This document shows, piece by piece, positions 1-7,618 of a stretch of DNA of 26,943 nt. Position 1 is the stretch's first letter. Every line of letters starts with the position of its first letter. The stretch is from JALZVT01 sp964611345 (GTDB lineage Bacteria; Pseudomonadota; Gammaproteobacteria; Pseudomonadales; Azotimanducaceae), in assembly GCA_964611345.1 (NCBI GenBank), contig CAZSYU010000051.1, positions 1-26,943 on the forward strand. Direction: 5' to 3'. Position numbers and translations under genes: made by a program. Below the pieces are notes generated by a model. It was not told the DNA's origin. It searched no databases and worked only from the letters and a program-made list of their open reading frames with translations.

Positions 1-119
1 GGCAATAGCTGCAAGTCTTCCCGTAGCGCAGGGAGCTGCGCCTCATCATCAAGCTGGCCAGCCGCTGCCTCTCCCGCAAGTACATCGGCCGCACTTTCAG
101 ACTGACCATCGCTTACCAT
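1..119 (-). CDS. Probable M50 peptidase / HlyD-type adaptor protein, N-terminal part only
   Basis: A reading frame stays open from an ATG at 119 to the left edge of the window (39 codons plus two bases), so only the N-terminus is visible. It begins with an acidic, Ala/Gly-rich stretch and then reads LPALREDLQLLP. From memory, such a Leu-rich segment opens the large inner-membrane proteins that combine a site-2-protease (M50) domain with an HlyD-like part and sit beside GAF-HlyD adaptors. The ATG lies seven bases inside the end of the upstream adaptor gene, so the two are probably translationally coupled. No catalytic motif (HExxH) is in view. The family assignment therefore rests on this short motif and the gene order; another large membrane component of the same exporter is possible. 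Confidence 0.5.
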   Translation of the reverse strand, partial: MVSDGQSESAADVLAGEAAAGQLDDEAQLPALREDLQLL

Positions 120-1534
120 CCGGTCAACTGTCTAAGACTGGCAAGGGGTTTACGAAAGAGCACATATATAAGAGGCGCTTTGTCACCATAGACTTGCGCC
201 GTGCCCTGAACGCCGATACGAGGAAGCTTTCCATCTCGGTCAAGCAGCTCACCAGACAACCGGTAAGAAAGAATGTCGCGCTTGTCGCGCACCGCTTGAT
301 AGCTCGCCTCAACGAGAGTTGCTTCAATGGGACGCAGAGGATCCGAATCCAAAAACACTTTAATACGCGCCCCGTCTTGCAATACCAGGCTTTCACGAAC
401 TGGCAAGTCAATAGAAAACCGCACTTTATTGGGGTCGGCTATCTGCAGTATCGATTCACCTGCGCTTACCGGCTTACCAATCCAATCGCGCTTATCTGTA
501 TAGACAGCAAGCCCCTCCCCCTCCGCAACCAACCGTGCCTTATCAAGTAGTTCGCGTGCGTAGGCTTTTTCTGTTGTTGCCAGTTCAAGCTCAGCTCTGG
601 CAACCGCGATCTCACGTTTTGCTCGTGGATCCGCAATAGCGCGCTGTGACTCTCTTTCGAATCGAGCTCGGGCGACTGACTCTGATTCATCAGCTATGTC
701 GTAGCCATTGCGCCACTCCACATCCTCGAACTCGATCAATTGATCACCCACAGCTACAGGCGCGCCCTGCTCTATTAGTATCTCCTTTACAACTCCGTTG
801 AATGGAGCGGCAACTACCAACGGATCAAGAGGCGCAACTTCTGCAGGAGCTAGTGCAGTAATAGAAACCGGGAAAACAGCTAGAAGAGCAGCCAATACTG
901 CGATTGTCCAAATTACTTTTTTGGTGAAGCGTTGCTTTCTAACTATCTTTCCACGCCCCTTAATAGACTGCCATGAGTGAACATACAGCTCGCACAAGCG
1001 CTGGGCTAAGAGCCGCTCGTTCTGAAGCCAGGTAGTTTCACGAACAGTTAGAAAACCGCCGACAGTAGTGCCATCTTCCATCAACGGCGTCCAGCAGAAT
1101 TCTATAAATGGGTAATTTCGAGTTTCCTCATCATCGTCATCACAGTAGGCAGGCAATCTAAAGTGATGCTGGTTTTCCAAACCAACATCGTCACGCATGT
1201 AATTAACATTTTTTTCGAGCCAACGCACGAAGGGAGATTCTCGATCTATGGCGGGTAGACTGGTTGCAAATATTAGACGCGGCCTGGAACCCCGAACCCG
1301 ACACCGCAGCAGAAAAGCTTGTCTGTAATTCAGAAAACGTCGTGTTTCGTTACACCAGTGAGCAAATAGGTCAGTTTCATTCGACAGCGCTCTTACACCA
1401 GCCTCGAAGGCGAGCAGCGCATCTGCCATCTGACTCTGCGACGCGGCTTGTATAGGCTCGGAGGCGACACGATCATTCACTTGATGAACAGAATTTGGAT
1501 CAGCCTTTAAGCGAACACTCTGAGTAGCAGACAT
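113..1534 (-). CDS. HlyD-family adaptor with GAF-like cytoplasmic domain and one membrane span
   Basis: This 473-residue protein has three parts. Residues about 35–190 look like a GAF-type cytoplasmic domain. Residues about 207–232 (VIWTIAVLAALLAVFPVSIT) form one membrane helix. The rest is an HlyD/biotinyl-lipoyl-like periplasmic part: a half-motif around VAAPFNGVVKEILIEQGAPV, a helical segment rich in Ala, Glu and Arg (about 290–340) and a beta-barrel region. Such membrane fusion proteins bridge an inner-membrane transporter to an outer-membrane TolC channel. The GAF-like domain on the cytoplasmic side is unusual for an adaptor and suggests a sensing or docking role (inference). The ATG is preceded by AGAGG at a spacing of about five bases. 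The gene follows the second adaptor by 57 bases and overlaps the next gene downstream. The substrate is unknown. Confidence 0.8.
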   Translation of the reverse strand: MSATQSVRLKADPNSVHQVNDRVASEPIQAASQSQMADALLAFEAGVRALSNETDLFAHWCNETRRFLNYRQAFLLRCRVRGSRPRLIFATSLPAIDRESPFVRWLEKNVNYMRDDVGLENQHHFRLPAYCDDDDEETRNYPFIEFCWTPLMEDGTTVGGFLTVRETTWLQNERLLAQRLCELYVHSWQSIKGRGKIVRKQRFTKKVIWTIAVLAALLAVFPVSITALAPAEVAPLDPLVVAAPFNGVVKEILIEQGAPVAVGDQLIEFEDVEWRNGYDIADESESVARARFERESQRAIADPRAKREIAVARAELELATTEKAYARELLDKARLVAEGEGLAVYTDKRDWIGKPVSAGESILQIADPNKVRFSIDLPVRESLVLQDGARIKVFLDSDPLRPIEATLVEASYQAVRDKRDILSYRLSGELLDRDGKLPRIGVQGTAQVYGDKAPLIYVLFRKPLASLRQLTGW

Positions 1535-1591
1535 GAAAGCCTCTAGATTAAGCGATAAGAGATGGCTAATAGTTAGCCAGAATGCCGAAAG

Positions 1592-2404
1592 CTAGCTACT
1601 CGGCGCTCGTCGGATTTGATCGAACCAGGCAGTACCGCTCATACCAGGCAATACCGTCGCTGAGGCTCTATCGAAGGACGCGATAATTGGGACGGTACGA
1701 CTTACAGCATCCACTTCAGCACCGATATTCGTAACCCGTGCCTCATGGCGCTTACCGGTCTCATCAATTTCGAATTGAAAAACAACGCCAGGCGTTAACC
1801 AGTTCAGCCAGACCGACGGCACGATTAGCCGCAGCTCCAGGTCACTTGTGCCTACTATTTTCATCAAGGGTGTGTCTGGCGCGGGCATCTCATGGGTGTT
1901 TACCGCCAATTCTGCGACTCGTCCGGCGTAGGGTGCAACAATTTGACACTGCCGAGTCAATGCTTCAGCTCCACGCGCAAGCGCAGCAGCTTCATCCATC
2001 TCGGCCTTCGCTAGTTCCACCTCGTAACCGCCAAGTGCGTCAAAGCTGTTCATTTCAACACTACTATCGTAACGGGATTTAGCTGCACTGTATGACGCGC
2101 GCGAGGCATCTGCGGTAGCGCGCTGCGCCATGCAATCAAAAGAAACAAGCACATCACCTCTAGCAAAGCTCTCACCGGTTCTAACAGGTAAGGCGCTTAT
2201 GTTGGATTTTATATCTACGCTAAGGAGAGCCTCGTGCTGAGCTTTGACTACGCCCCGTATGCCTTGATCACTAGAAGTATCAGCGTACGCCCAGATCTCG
2301 AGGCAACAAGCGAACGTGGCAACCAATGCAATTCGAGCCGACCACGATTTAGCGTTTCTCACGTTCAACTTCTGCATGAATTCAGTCGGAAACGCCATAA
2401 CCAT
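1592..2404 (-). CDS. Periplasmic HlyD/RND-type membrane fusion (adaptor) protein
   Basis: This is an efflux or secretion adaptor of about 270 residues. The N-terminus has a basic stretch, then a hydrophobic core (ARIALVATFACCLEIW) ending in AYA before Asp, a good signal-peptidase I site, so the mature protein is periplasmic. It continues with a lipoyl-like half (VVKAQHEALLSVDIKSNIS), a short Ala-rich coiled coil (about residues 90–145 of the precursor), the second lipoyl half (IVAPYAGRVAELAVNTHEM) and a beta-barrel domain. The frame is open much further upstream, inside tolC. I start at the ATG at 2404 because GGAG stands seven bases before it; this overlaps tolC by 23 bases. An ATG at 2377, just after the tolC stop, also keeps the signal peptide. 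It probably partners the TolC-like and GAF-adaptor proteins beside it. Confidence 0.82.
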   Translation of the reverse strand: MVMAFPTEFMQKLNVRNAKSWSARIALVATFACCLEIWAYADTSSDQGIRGVVKAQHEALLSVDIKSNISALPVRTGESFARGDVLVSFDCMAQRATADASRASYSAAKSRYDSSVEMNSFDALGGYEVELAKAEMDEAAALARGAEALTRQCQIVAPYAGRVAELAVNTHEMPAPDTPLMKIVGTSDLELRLIVPSVWLNWLTPGVVFQFEIDETGKRHEARVTNIGAEVDAVSRTVPIIASFDRASATVLPGMSGTAWFDQIRRAPSS

Positions 2405-3968
2405 CGACGTTCTCCAGCGGCGCAACGAACGAGATTTCGTCGCCACGATTCTCCCAGTGCTGTTGTAGTTTACTAGCCAATTCCATAACAGGTTCTTGAC
2501 CAGAAACGTCCGCGCCATACGGATCGAACCCCATCGACGAATGTATATTCGCAAAGGCATTCTGCAAATCAGCGACCGCAAGATCATATTTCGCTTCTGC
2601 GATAATCTGATTCATCCGTTCACGAATCATGGTCTGCTTGCTTATTCGTTTCGTTTCGAACCCGGCACCTACCTGGTTAAGAATACGGCCTTGTACCTGA
2701 TGAAAGTTCTGCATGGTATCGAGTTGCCGGCGAGCCAGTTCAAACCGCGTGCGGCTTACATGTACCTGGGTTATCACCGCCATGGTTAAGGCTTTGGCTT
2801 TAGCATCTAAGAGTTCTTGCTGCGCTTGAACACTTCGTTTCTTCGCCGGATAGCTAAAGGCTTGCACCAAATTCCAGCTCGCTCGAGCGCCCCAGCCGGT
2901 CCACTGATCATTGAAAAGAAACTCGTTGCTGTCGTAGTTGAATCCGCCAAACAGGCGCAGGCTGGGTAATAACTCAAGAAGCGCCGCCGTTGCCGACTTC
3001 TCGTTGATGCGCTGGCGATACAGGTTCTCACGAACTTCAGGTCGATTCATCAAAGCCAGGGCAACCATTTCTTCGGCCGGTATAGAAAATTCTAATCCAG
3101 AGTTCGAGCGCTCTGGCATAGCAAGAGCATATGGCTTGCCCGGGTCAATATTCATTAACGCGGCGAGCTGATGCTTGGCCACGCTCATTTCGCGCTGCAG
3201 GTTCTGTATTTCTTCTTTGGTAGACAGCAGATCACGTTGATAGGTGAGCGCTGACAGAGGTGCAGCTTTACGCCTGTCGAATACGGCCTGAGACTGACGC
3301 AAGGCTTCTTCGATATCGCCCTCAAGCGCTTGGAGTTCGGTTAAGAGACGTTCGGCGCTTACCGCGCGCCAATAGGCGGTACGAACATCTTCTACTATAC
3401 GGCCGACAACCTTACGTCGGCGCTCCGCAGCAATCAAAACCTCATCCGCTTTTTGTTTGGCCCGAACGTAAGAGAGACCAAAATCAAGAACATCCCAGGA
3501 CAGCAACAGGTCCGCTCCAAAGGTGTCGCGTTCAGAAGATGTAGATGACACGAGTGATTGCGAACCTACAGAGCGAGCGCTTAGGAGTGCCGAGGAGCTC
3601 GCCCCACTAAAATTGTTTCGGCCGTTGTAGCCAGCGCCCGCCACCAAACTGGGCAACAGGTCATAGCGAGCAAGTTTTAGCTCACGAACGCGCAGTGCTT
3701 CTTCCATGCGCTCAACTTCTTCATCGAGGTTGTATTTAATCGAGCGCGCCATAGCCTCGTAAAGGCCAATTGGCGCACTGAGGGCATCCTGTTCCGATAG
3801 GTAGTTGTTTAGCTGTTTCGCGCTTTCTTCTTCCAACTCGCCTACAGAGAATGGTTGCGGGATTAATGTGCAACCCGTGACAAGGAATACGAGAAAAACA
3901 ACGCCGAGTTTACCGCAGAGATTTTTCTCTCGGCTTTTTCTCTCTGACACGCTGCAAATTCTACTCAT
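2382..3968 (-). CDS. TolC-family outer-membrane efflux/secretion lipoprotein
   Basis: The product (528 residues from this ATG) is an outer-membrane factor of the TolC/NodT type, which forms the trimeric exit duct of tripartite exporters. The sequence shows a basic N-terminus, a hydrophobic stretch and a lipobox ending LVTGC, with the lipidated Cys at about residue 33. Long Ala/Leu/Arg/Glu-rich helices follow, arranged as two similar halves, each with an Asn-Arg-Pro-Glu or VxxAR-type helix (for example ALMNRPEVRENLYRQRINE and TAYWRAVSAERLLTELQAL). It is the first gene of the export cluster and overlaps the downstream adaptor. The start is uncertain: the ATG at 3968 has only a weak ribosome site, and an in-frame GTG at 4010 lies in a 10-bp direct repeat. 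No ABC or RND pump gene is visible next to it. Confidence 0.85.
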   Translation of the reverse strand: MSRICSVSERKSREKNLCGKLGVVFLVFLVTGCTLIPQPFSVGELEEESAKQLNNYLSEQDALSAPIGLYEAMARSIKYNLDEEVERMEEALRVRELKLARYDLLPSLVAGAGYNGRNNFSGASSSALLSARSVGSQSLVSSTSSERDTFGADLLLSWDVLDFGLSYVRAKQKADEVLIAAERRRKVVGRIVEDVRTAYWRAVSAERLLTELQALEGDIEEALRQSQAVFDRRKAAPLSALTYQRDLLSTKEEIQNLQREMSVAKHQLAALMNIDPGKPYALAMPERSNSGLEFSIPAEEMVALALMNRPEVRENLYRQRINEKSATAALLELLPSLRLFGGFNYDSNEFLFNDQWTGWGARASWNLVQAFSYPAKKRSVQAQQELLDAKAKALTMAVITQVHVSRTRFELARRQLDTMQNFHQVQGRILNQVGAGFETKRISKQTMIRERMNQIIAEAKYDLAVADLQNAFANIHSSMGFDPYGADVSGQEPVMELASKLQQHWENRGDEISFVAPLENVDGYGVSD

Positions 3969-4000
3969 CTGCTTACACTGCGTATTTTTTTTTCGATCAC

Positions 4001-4020
4001 TGTACTTCACTGTACTTCAC
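4001..4020. repeat. Two 10-bp direct repeats at the start of the TolC-like gene
   Basis: The 10-mer TGTACTTCAC occurs twice without a gap. Each copy holds, on the minus strand, a GTG that could start the TolC-like gene in two different frames. The repeat lies 30–50 bases upstream of the preferred ATG, in the leader. It could be a small operator or simply a slippage duplication. Confidence 0.5.
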
Positions 4021-4675
4021 TGTTCGCTTCCCAAAGAAAATCGTGGTGCTTCTGGCTGATCTGTAACGCCCACAATGCAACACTAGTAGAGATTCAACTC
4101 GTAGCAAGCTCGCAACAATGCCTTCATGAGGTCGCACGCACAAAGTTAATCATTGGGGCGGAGCGTTCTAAGTAAACGGAATTTAGACTGCAGAACTTCG
4201 TACCTGAGTGATCGGGTTCTCGCCAAGTTACGAAATATTTTCAAAGGCCATGCGAGCAAAATGCGGTGCCGGGCGTCAAGGTTCTGGCAGTCATAGCGAA
4301 TTTCGTTTCGTACCAATGCCTAATCACCTTCATTCGCGCCCGAACAACCGCCGCGAACAGAACCATAACCAGTACCGTCAGTTCTTCGACGGTTGGTTTA
4401 ATCCGGGTTTATGAAGCAGTTCACACTCCTAATTAGAAGGAAACTGGAGCAAAATGGGAAATATCAGCCACTGACACGCAAGCTCAGAGTCTTGCGCTCG
4501 CGCATGGGTAAACTCGCGTAGGTTTACGGTTTGTCGTTCGGTAATCGCCTCTATCCGAGCGGTAGATTCTGATAGCGTCGGCAATTCCAGGCTTTGATCT
4601 TGTATGTGATAGCAGGCACGCGTGAATCCCGGGCGCTGCCGGAGCTAGATTATTTTCGGGCATTAGACAATTCCG
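4021..4675. other. Intergenic stretch with no recognisable gene
   Basis: About 650 bases separate the TolC-like gene from the OmpA-like gene. Short open frames exist on both strands (for example 4208–4414 on the plus strand), but none has a convincing ribosome site, a recognisable family or protein-like composition. The end nearest the TolC-like gene should carry the promoter of the export operon; I see no clear pair of -35/-10 hexamers. The A+T content is visibly higher than in the housekeeping part of the window. Confidence 0.5.
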
Positions 4676-5143
4676 TTAGTGTTCTATGAAGACGACACGA
4701 CGGTTTTCGGCACGCCCGTTGGCAGACGCGTTGGTCGCCATGGGTTGAGATTCACTATGTGCTGCGCGCTCTAAACGTTCTCGGTCGATACCGCGGCTAA
4801 TCAGGTAGTCGACAACTGCTGAGGCTCGACGCTGCGAGAGCGCCTGGTTATACGCGACACTGCCTTGACTATCGGTGTGGCCAACAACCAGCAACTTCAT
4901 CTGGTCATAGCCTCCTAGGATCTTGCGCAAACGATCAAGTTTTTCGATTTCGCTCGCATCCAAGACCGTTGAATTCGAAGAAAAGTAGATGACCGGCAAC
5001 GTGACGTAGGTAGACTCGCGGCAGCAGGCTGCGCCGGAAGACGTTTGGCCACCTGAGTCTGTTGGCGAGCGCGCAGTTCCCGAACAAACCGCGCAGAGCA
5101 GGGCAGCGCAGGAGAATAAAATCAGTTTTCGAGTAAACATCAT
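4676..5143 (-). CDS. Small OmpA-family protein (peptidoglycan-binding OmpA C-terminal domain)
   Basis: From the tandem ATGs at 5143/5140 the protein has about 155 residues: a signal peptide (RKLILFSCAALLCAVCSG), a short Ser/Thr/Gly linker and one OmpA-like domain (about residues 45–155). The domain shows IYFSSNSTVLD at its start, then VVGHTDSQGS and ALSQRRASAVVDYLISRGI, with the Asp of HTD and the Arg of SQRRA that bind diaminopimelate in this family. It probably sits in the periplasm or at the outer membrane and clamps peptidoglycan. AVC could also be read as a weak lipobox. The frame is open up to a TTG at 5212, but that would put the signal peptide in the interior, so I chose the later start. 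It stands alone, in the same direction as the export cluster 670 bases further on; a role in that exporter is only a guess. Confidence 0.82.
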   Translation of the reverse strand: MMFTRKLILFSCAALLCAVCSGTARSPTDSGGQTSSGAACCRESTYVTLPVIYFSSNSTVLDASEIEKLDRLRKILGGYDQMKLLVVGHTDSQGSVAYNQALSQRRASAVVDYLISRGIDRERLERAAHSESQPMATNASANGRAENRRVVFIEH

Positions 5144-5594
5144 CGAAACGCTCTGTATGGCATTACCTTTAGGTATAGCAAGGCCTGAGCGAAACGCCAT
5201 ATGACGGCTCAACCTCTAGTTTCGAGACATCCATGCAGCAACTTGAATTGGCAGAAAACTTTACAAGTACCGCGAATAAGGTCTGAGCCGTGATAGAGCA
5301 TTCTGTGTCACGCGGAATCGCAGGTCGCAAACGACGAATCAACCGCACCAGAGTTTATGACCCAGCAGCGATCGGCTGCTCACCGGCTGCGCTGAGCAGG
5401 CAGGCTGGTGTCGACGTACTGTGCCTGGTGGCAACCAAATGTGGCGCACTGGCGGCAGAGAATTGACGCTGCCCAGCAGTGACGCTGATGCCTGGTTGAC
5501 ACAACTTGAGCGGGATTCCAGATTTCTCCTAGATGCCTGGGCGCGAGTCCTACAAAAATCGCCAGAATTCGATTCGCTAACAAATATGCTGATA
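5144..5594. other. Intergenic stretch, gene-poor, upstream of the RAYT element
   Basis: No gene is supported here. A plus-strand frame runs from about 5361 to 5603 and ends with a moderately protein-like stretch (DAWLTQLERDSRFLLDAWAR), which might be the tail of a decayed gene, but it has no good start and matches no family I know. The minus-strand promoter of the OmpA-like gene should lie in the left part; no clear hexamers were found. Confidence 0.4.
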
Positions 5595-5634
5595 GAACCC
5601 TAGGGGACAGAACCCTAGGAACCCTAGGGGACAG
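5595..5634. repeat. Short direct repeats at the left edge of the RAYT element
   Basis: The 16-mer GAACCCTAGGGGACAG occurs at 5595–5610 and again at 5619–5634, with a truncated copy (AACCCTAGG) between them at 5611–5619. The second copy runs into the long inverted repeat. The right side of the element has a related doublet, CCTAAGACCT, at 6431–6440, repeated as CCTAAGACC at 6442–6450. Repeated short units flanking a RAYT gene are typical of REP/BIME sequences. Confidence 0.7.
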
Positions 5635-5650
5635 GACCAAGTGCCAGGTC
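5625..5650 (+). repeat. Left 26-bp inverted repeat of the RAYT element
   Basis: These 26 bases, beginning TAGGGGACAGGACC, reappear exactly as the reverse complement at 6409–6434, on the other side of the transposase gene. This perfect match brackets the RAYT gene. It is the kind of REP-like end that a Y1 transposase of this family recognises (family knowledge; not shown here). Confidence 0.85.
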
Positions 5651-5738
5651 GGAATCCCAGGGTGTGATGCCAAAGATCTTACTCCCGGCTGAGCAAGCGC
5701 CTCACATCTTCTAACCCTCTGTCAGGCAAAATGAGGTG

Positions 5739-6383
5739 ATGCCTCGCCAACCACGTTTCTGTCCAGCCGGATATCCTGTTCATGTTATACAACGGGGTGT
5801 AAATAGAGCGATTTGTTTTACCTCCAATGAAGACATGGCGGCGTACGCCGCTAGTCTAAATGAAGGCGCTGTGCGTTATGGCGTAGCCGTTCATGCATGG
5901 GTGTTCATGACCAATCACGTACATCTGCTAGTTACACCGTCTTCTGATGATGGTGTCTCGAGACTCATGCGGCACATTGGCCGTCACTATGTGCAGCCGT
6001 TCAACTTCAAGTACGCCCGTACAGGACCACTCTTTGACGGCCGCTTCAAATCTACGCTAGTACAGGATACTCGCTATCTATTGCACTGCATTCGCTACAT
6101 AGAGTTGAATCCTGTTCGGGCTGGAATGACGAAAGACCCGGGTGACTATATTTGGTCAAGCTATCAGAGCCATGCGTTTGGCAAACGAATTCAGCTATGG
6201 ACGCCCCACGCAGAGTATCTGGCCTTAGGTGAAACCGAGATAGACCGCCGAGAGCAATATCGCGCACTGATTAGTCAAGCGTTATCGGTGGAAGTGGTTC
6301 AAAAGATAAGGCACTGCATCAATACCGGCCACGTGCTTGGCACTGAGCGCTTTCGCGATCAGGTGAACTCTTTGCGAGGCTAG
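5739..6383 (+). CDS. REP-associated tyrosine transposase (RAYT, Y1/IS200-like)
   Basis: The 214-residue protein starts MPRQPRFCPAGYPVHVIQRG, the usual opening of RAYT proteins. It carries the HUH metal-binding motif MTNHVHLL (His60 and His62) and a candidate nucleophile, Tyr84, in RHYVQPFNFKYARTGPLFDGRF. These enzymes cut single-stranded DNA at REP hairpins and are thought to spread REP sequences. The C-terminal part (from about residue 150) is Arg/His-rich and may bind DNA. A GTG one codon earlier is possible; GAGG lies just upstream of the ATG, closer than ideal. The reading frame is intact, with no stop or frameshift. It is flanked by perfect 26-bp inverted repeats, so gene plus ends form a possible mobile unit or a domesticated RAYT. 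Confidence 0.92.
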   Translation: MPRQPRFCPAGYPVHVIQRGVNRAICFTSNEDMAAYAASLNEGAVRYGVAVHAWVFMTNHVHLLVTPSSDDGVSRLMRHIGRHYVQPFNFKYARTGPLFDGRFKSTLVQDTRYLLHCIRYIELNPVRAGMTKDPGDYIWSSYQSHAFGKRIQLWTPHAEYLALGETEIDRREQYRALISQALSVEVVQKIRHCINTGHVLGTERFRDQVNSLRG

Positions 6384-6408
6384 TGAGGCCTCATTACAAG
6401 GGGGATTA

Positions 6409-6434
6409 GACCTGGCACTTGGTCCTGTCCCCTA
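6409..6434 (-). repeat. Right 26-bp inverted repeat of the RAYT element
   Basis: Exact reverse complement of 5625–5650. It begins 25 bases after the transposase stop codon, and a CCTAAGACC doublet follows on its right edge. With the left copy it delimits a unit of about 810 bp. Confidence 0.85.
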
Positions 6435-6599
6435 AGACCTCCCTAAGACCTTTCTGGTGCCTGCCTCAATCCGCCAGCCGAGCAGCAAGTAGGTCTTGAT
6501 ATCGACTCGGGTGCCGTAGGTACCTACAGCGTGTTTGTGCATTCAAAAAACAAATTGGGAGCGGGATCGCCACTAACGCGCCTAACTAATTGATTTATC

Positions 6600-6676
6600 T
6601 GGCGCCCCGGGTAGGACTCGAACCTACAACCTGCCCCTTAGGAGGGGGCCGCGCTATCCAGTTGTGCCACCGGGGC
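6600..6676 (-). tRNA. tRNA-Arg (anticodon CCT)
   Basis: Read on the minus strand, the 77 bases fold as a full cloverleaf. The acceptor stem is GCCCCGG/CCGGGGC, the anticodon stem GCCCC/GGGGC with loop CTCCTAA (anticodon CCT, reading AGG), and the T arm GTAGG-TTCGAGT-CCTAC. The discriminator is G and the CCA end is encoded in the DNA. The 3' end faces the A+T-richer left part of the window, the usual geometry for islands integrated at tRNA genes, though no integrase is visible. Confidence 0.95.
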
Positions 6677-6773
6677 GTAGGCGCAGAATACCCCAACCCC
6701 AGCCCCAAAACGAACCACATCCCCTCTTCCCCATGCTAGCCTCTACCCTCTCTCAGCCATCCAAATCCACCCA

Positions 6774-7556
6774 ATGACCCAACCCACTGCCGCCGAAATT
6801 GACGTCATCGAGAGCCTTGCCAGCAGCTACCAACAGGGCGCCCACTACACCCCACCCAGCCACACTCTTGGCGAGTTTGACCTCGACCGGGCCTACCACC
6901 TGCAAAAGGCCTACGTTGCCAATTGGCAAACGCGCGACATCATCGGCGGGTTCAAAGCGGCCGTAACTGCCGAACCCATGCAGAAAGCCTTCGGCTTGCC
7001 GGGCCCGGTTACCAGCGTGCTGTTTGCCAAGGGTGTACGGGAAAGCGGCCAAACGCTGTCTGCCGGTGACTACCGCGGGCTGCTGGTTGAAACTGAACTC
7101 TGCTACCGCCTGAAAGATTCTGTCAGTACACCGCTGGTCACTGTCGATGAGGCGCGCGCCCTGGTTGCCCGAGTTTCCCCCGCGTTTGAGCTCGCGGACC
7201 CCGGCTTCGGTCAGGCCAAATTCACCGGTGAAGACCTGGTGGCAACCAACATCGCTTGCAGCGGCTGGATAGAGGGCTCGGCCTTCGATTGGCAAAACCA
7301 CAACCTCGATGCCATCACGACCAAACTCACCCGCGATAACGACACCATGCACGAAGCACTCGCAGGCTCGGTGATGGATGGCCAGTGGCAGGCGCTGCAC
7401 TGGCTCATTAACCAGACCATCGCCAAGGGCTACACTATTACCCCCGAGCATATTTTGTTGAGCGGCGCGATTGGTGCAGCACACCCAGGCCAGCCTGGCC
7501 ACTATGTTGCTGACTTTGGCGCAGCGGGCCGAATCGAGTTTCAGCTCACACCCTAA
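6774..7556 (+). CDS. 2-keto-4-pentenoate hydratase / MhpD-family protein
   Basis: The 260-residue protein matches the MhpD/DmpH-like hydratase-decarboxylase family of the fumarylacetoacetase fold. Members add water to 2-hydroxypentadienoates or decarboxylate oxalocrotonate in meta-cleavage pathways, using a divalent metal. Visible features are GGFKAAVTAEPMQKAFG (about residues 58–73), the metal-binding ExE in LLVETELCYRL (Glu106 and Glu108), an Asp/Glu-rich SPAFELADPGF segment and SGWIEGSAFDW. The length is normal. No other aromatic-degradation gene is nearby, so the physiological substrate is unknown. It heads a plus-strand group with the DUF4345 protein (62 bases on) and an ArsR-type regulator. 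The start lacks a clear ribosome site, but no better in-frame start is available downstream. Confidence 0.87.
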   Translation: MTQPTAAEIDVIESLASSYQQGAHYTPPSHTLGEFDLDRAYHLQKAYVANWQTRDIIGGFKAAVTAEPMQKAFGLPGPVTSVLFAKGVRESGQTLSAGDYRGLLVETELCYRLKDSVSTPLVTVDEARALVARVSPAFELADPGFGQAKFTGEDLVATNIACSGWIEGSAFDWQNHNLDAITTKLTRDNDTMHEALAGSVMDGQWQALHWLINQTIAKGYTITPEHILLSGAIGAAHPGQPGHYVADFGAAGRIEFQLTP

Positions 7557-7618
7557 ATCGGTATCTGCAACCATAACCATAAGAAGCGGTACAAAACCCG
7601 CTCGAAAGGAGAACCACA

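Noticed and set aside
4208..4414. 68-codon plus-strand frame in the gap between the TolC-like and OmpA-like genes
   Set aside because: Low-complexity Arg/Asn/Gln-rich product, no ribosome site and no homology that I recognise.
5361..5603. Plus-strand frame ending with a partly protein-like stretch upstream of the RAYT gene
   Set aside because: No start codon with a ribosome site, no known family, and the end runs into the repeat; at best a gene remnant.
6384..6599. Search for an att site: a copy of the tRNA-Arg(CCT) 3' end
   Set aside because: No second copy of the tRNA 3' end was found between 1 and 6599, so an attachment site cannot be claimed from this window.
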